This document shows positions 63,162-64,000 of a DNA stretch of 64,000 bases, in pieces (position 1 is the first letter of the stretch; each line of letters begins with the position of its first letter). The notes beneath the pieces were generated by a model. That model was not told where the DNA came from. It saw only the letters and a program-made list of their open reading frames with translations, and searched no databases. The stretch comes from Bacteroides caecigallinarum (GTDB lineage: Bacteria > Bacteroidota > Bacteroidia > Bacteroidales > Bacteroidaceae). The stretch is taken from contig NZ_JACJLE010000002.1 in NCBI RefSeq assembly GCF_016901995.1, forward strand, positions 1 through 64,000, given 5' to 3'. The position numbers and the translations under genes were made by a program.

Positions 63162-64000
63162 TTATTTTCGTGTAAGCAATGGCACTACCCTTGTATTGCT
63201 TTTCGCGTCTTTACTTAACAGATAAGTATATTTATAATCCTCAACATTATAGGTGGTAGGCGAACTGTTGATAAGTAATATGTTGCGGCAATTGGCAAAT
63301 TCAAGTATGCCTTTCACATTATTGGGATGCAGCTTACCGATTTCATCCATCATACAATGCACCTTGAAATCTCCGAATTTCCTTGAGACTTTTTCCTTGA
63401 AGACATTGATAAGCATGATGTTTACCATTGCTTTAACCAGTATGTCTGTGCCGTCGGAACCAACATTCGCTATTTTTTCAACCCAGCCTGTGTCATTATC
63501 ATTTTCGATAATACGGAACTCCAGATTAAAGGTATCAGAAACGACAAGACTATTCCTGGAAGGCTCATCCTTGAGCAGTTTACTGAATGAATTAAGATAT
63601 TTTACAGCCTTGAGATTAACGTTCTCGCGCGAATCCTGTGAGAACAGGTCCATTTCACCCATGTTGAAGGTGTTCCCATCATTGAAATTCTTTATTTCTA
63701 TAAGAAGCTGCATAAGTTTGTCGTTACTCTGCAAAGCTCTGAGTTCGATACTGCGGATAACTCCTGCAAAATTACGCTTGATGAAATCGTCATTAATATC
63801 TTTAATAGTCTTATTAATAAGACTTTCGCTTTGGGTAAGTTCTCCTGTTTCCTTTGATATGCGTCTTATTATGTTTACGTACCTTTCACTTATGCGGTTC
63901 TGATATTCTGTGATTTTATTGTTTTCCACAAACTCGCATAAATTGGATGCGAAATCCATGTAATCTGAATCACACGACAATGACTGAGGAAAACTGAAAG
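63162..64000 (-). CDS. SMC-like ATPase, C-terminal part (JetC/MksB or DUF3584 type; cut by window edge)
   Basis: The frame is open to the window edge (residues FSFPQS precede the first visible Met at 63980), so the gene begins to the right. The visible 279 residues hold a helical coiled-coil end, an ABC-signature-like VGSDGTDILVKAM, a Walker B VHCMMDEIGKLHPNN and the segment NILLINSSPTTYN at the H-loop position. This is the C-terminal head of an SMC-type ATPase with no Walker A in view. Next to a Toprim protein it fits the JetC subunit of a Wadjet/MksBEFG system; the JetA and JetB genes would be expected just right of the window. Confidence 0.65.
   Translation of the reverse strand, partial: FSFPQSLSCDSDYMDFASNLCEFVENNKITEYQNRISERYVNIIRRISKETGELTQSESLINKTIKDINDDFIKRNFAGVIRSIELRALQSNDKLMQLLIEIKNFNDGNTFNMGEMDLFSQDSRENVNLKAVKYLNSFSKLLKDEPSRNSLVVSDTFNLEFRIIENDNDTGWVEKIANVGSDGTDILVKAMVNIMLINVFKEKVSRKFGDFKVHCMMDEIGKLHPNNVKGILEFANCRNILLINSSPTTYNVEDYKYTYLLSKDAKSNTRVVPLLTRK

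Overview
The window is chromosomal DNA of a Bacteroidales bacterium, most likely Bacteroides or Phocaeicola. The evidence is: the Bacteroidota promoter pattern (TTTG, about 19 bp, then TAnnTTTG) recurs ahead of many genes; most genes lack a Shine-Dalgarno sequence; and there is a GldE-type CBS protein, a two-gene set of carboxypeptidase-regulatory outer-membrane barrels, the hup / AURKAIP1-like / rng cluster and a stand-alone TrpB2. All assignments are from reading motifs; no database search was run.

Left edge (1-5.3 kb): AT-rich accessory DNA full of remnants. It holds the C-terminal part of an AAA/ABC-type ATPase cut by the window edge, a 38-residue Arg-rich small protein, a DUF1016 (YhcG) nuclease flanked by an imperfect direct repeat, winged-helix tails of AlbA_2/RecG-like proteins, a VapBC-like pair with a broken PIN toxin, and a duplicated 5' end of the cytidine deaminase gene. 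From cdd (5.3 kb) on the content is housekeeping.

Core (5.3-31 kb): cdd, an ABC-F ATPase with one degenerate ATP site, grpE-dnaJ, a GH51 arabinofuranosidase, mltG, a TrkH/TrkA potassium system, trpB2, four identical tRNA-Glu genes in tandem, a phosphopantetheinyl transferase with gldE and ssb, then HU, a 30-residue mS38-like protein and RNase G. A secreted C1 peptidase follows, then a long minus-strand run (M23 peptidase, nitroreductase, RluA-type synthase, alpha/beta hydrolase, ispE, small membrane proteins, an Arc-type regulator). One membrane gene of this run carries an apparent one-base frameshift in a T7 tract.

Middle (31-54 kb): an SPFH protein, two outer-membrane barrel proteins, a secreted M1-like peptidase, the N-degron operon clpS-clpA-aat, a serine hydrolase with addA-addB, a small lipoprotein, and a locus of patB, a DUF3737 beta-helix protein and a MATE exporter. 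The promoters of these last two units share an ungapped three-copy GTAAT operator, and an AraC-family gene next to them is decayed.

Right part (54-64 kb): a nitroreductase and a branched-chain amino-acid operon (leader peptide, ilvD, ilvB, ilvN, acyl-ACP thioesterase, ilvC) with a readable transcription attenuator. Beyond it lies an intergenic array of four CACG(A/T)ACGTG palindromes at exact 22-bp spacing, an unknown gene, and at the right edge an SMC-like ATPase fragment followed by a Toprim protein resembling JetC and JetD of Wadjet/MksBEFG systems. The best candidates for undescribed biology are this Wadjet-like pair, the 22-bp palindrome array, the shared GTAAT operator and the ilv attenuator.
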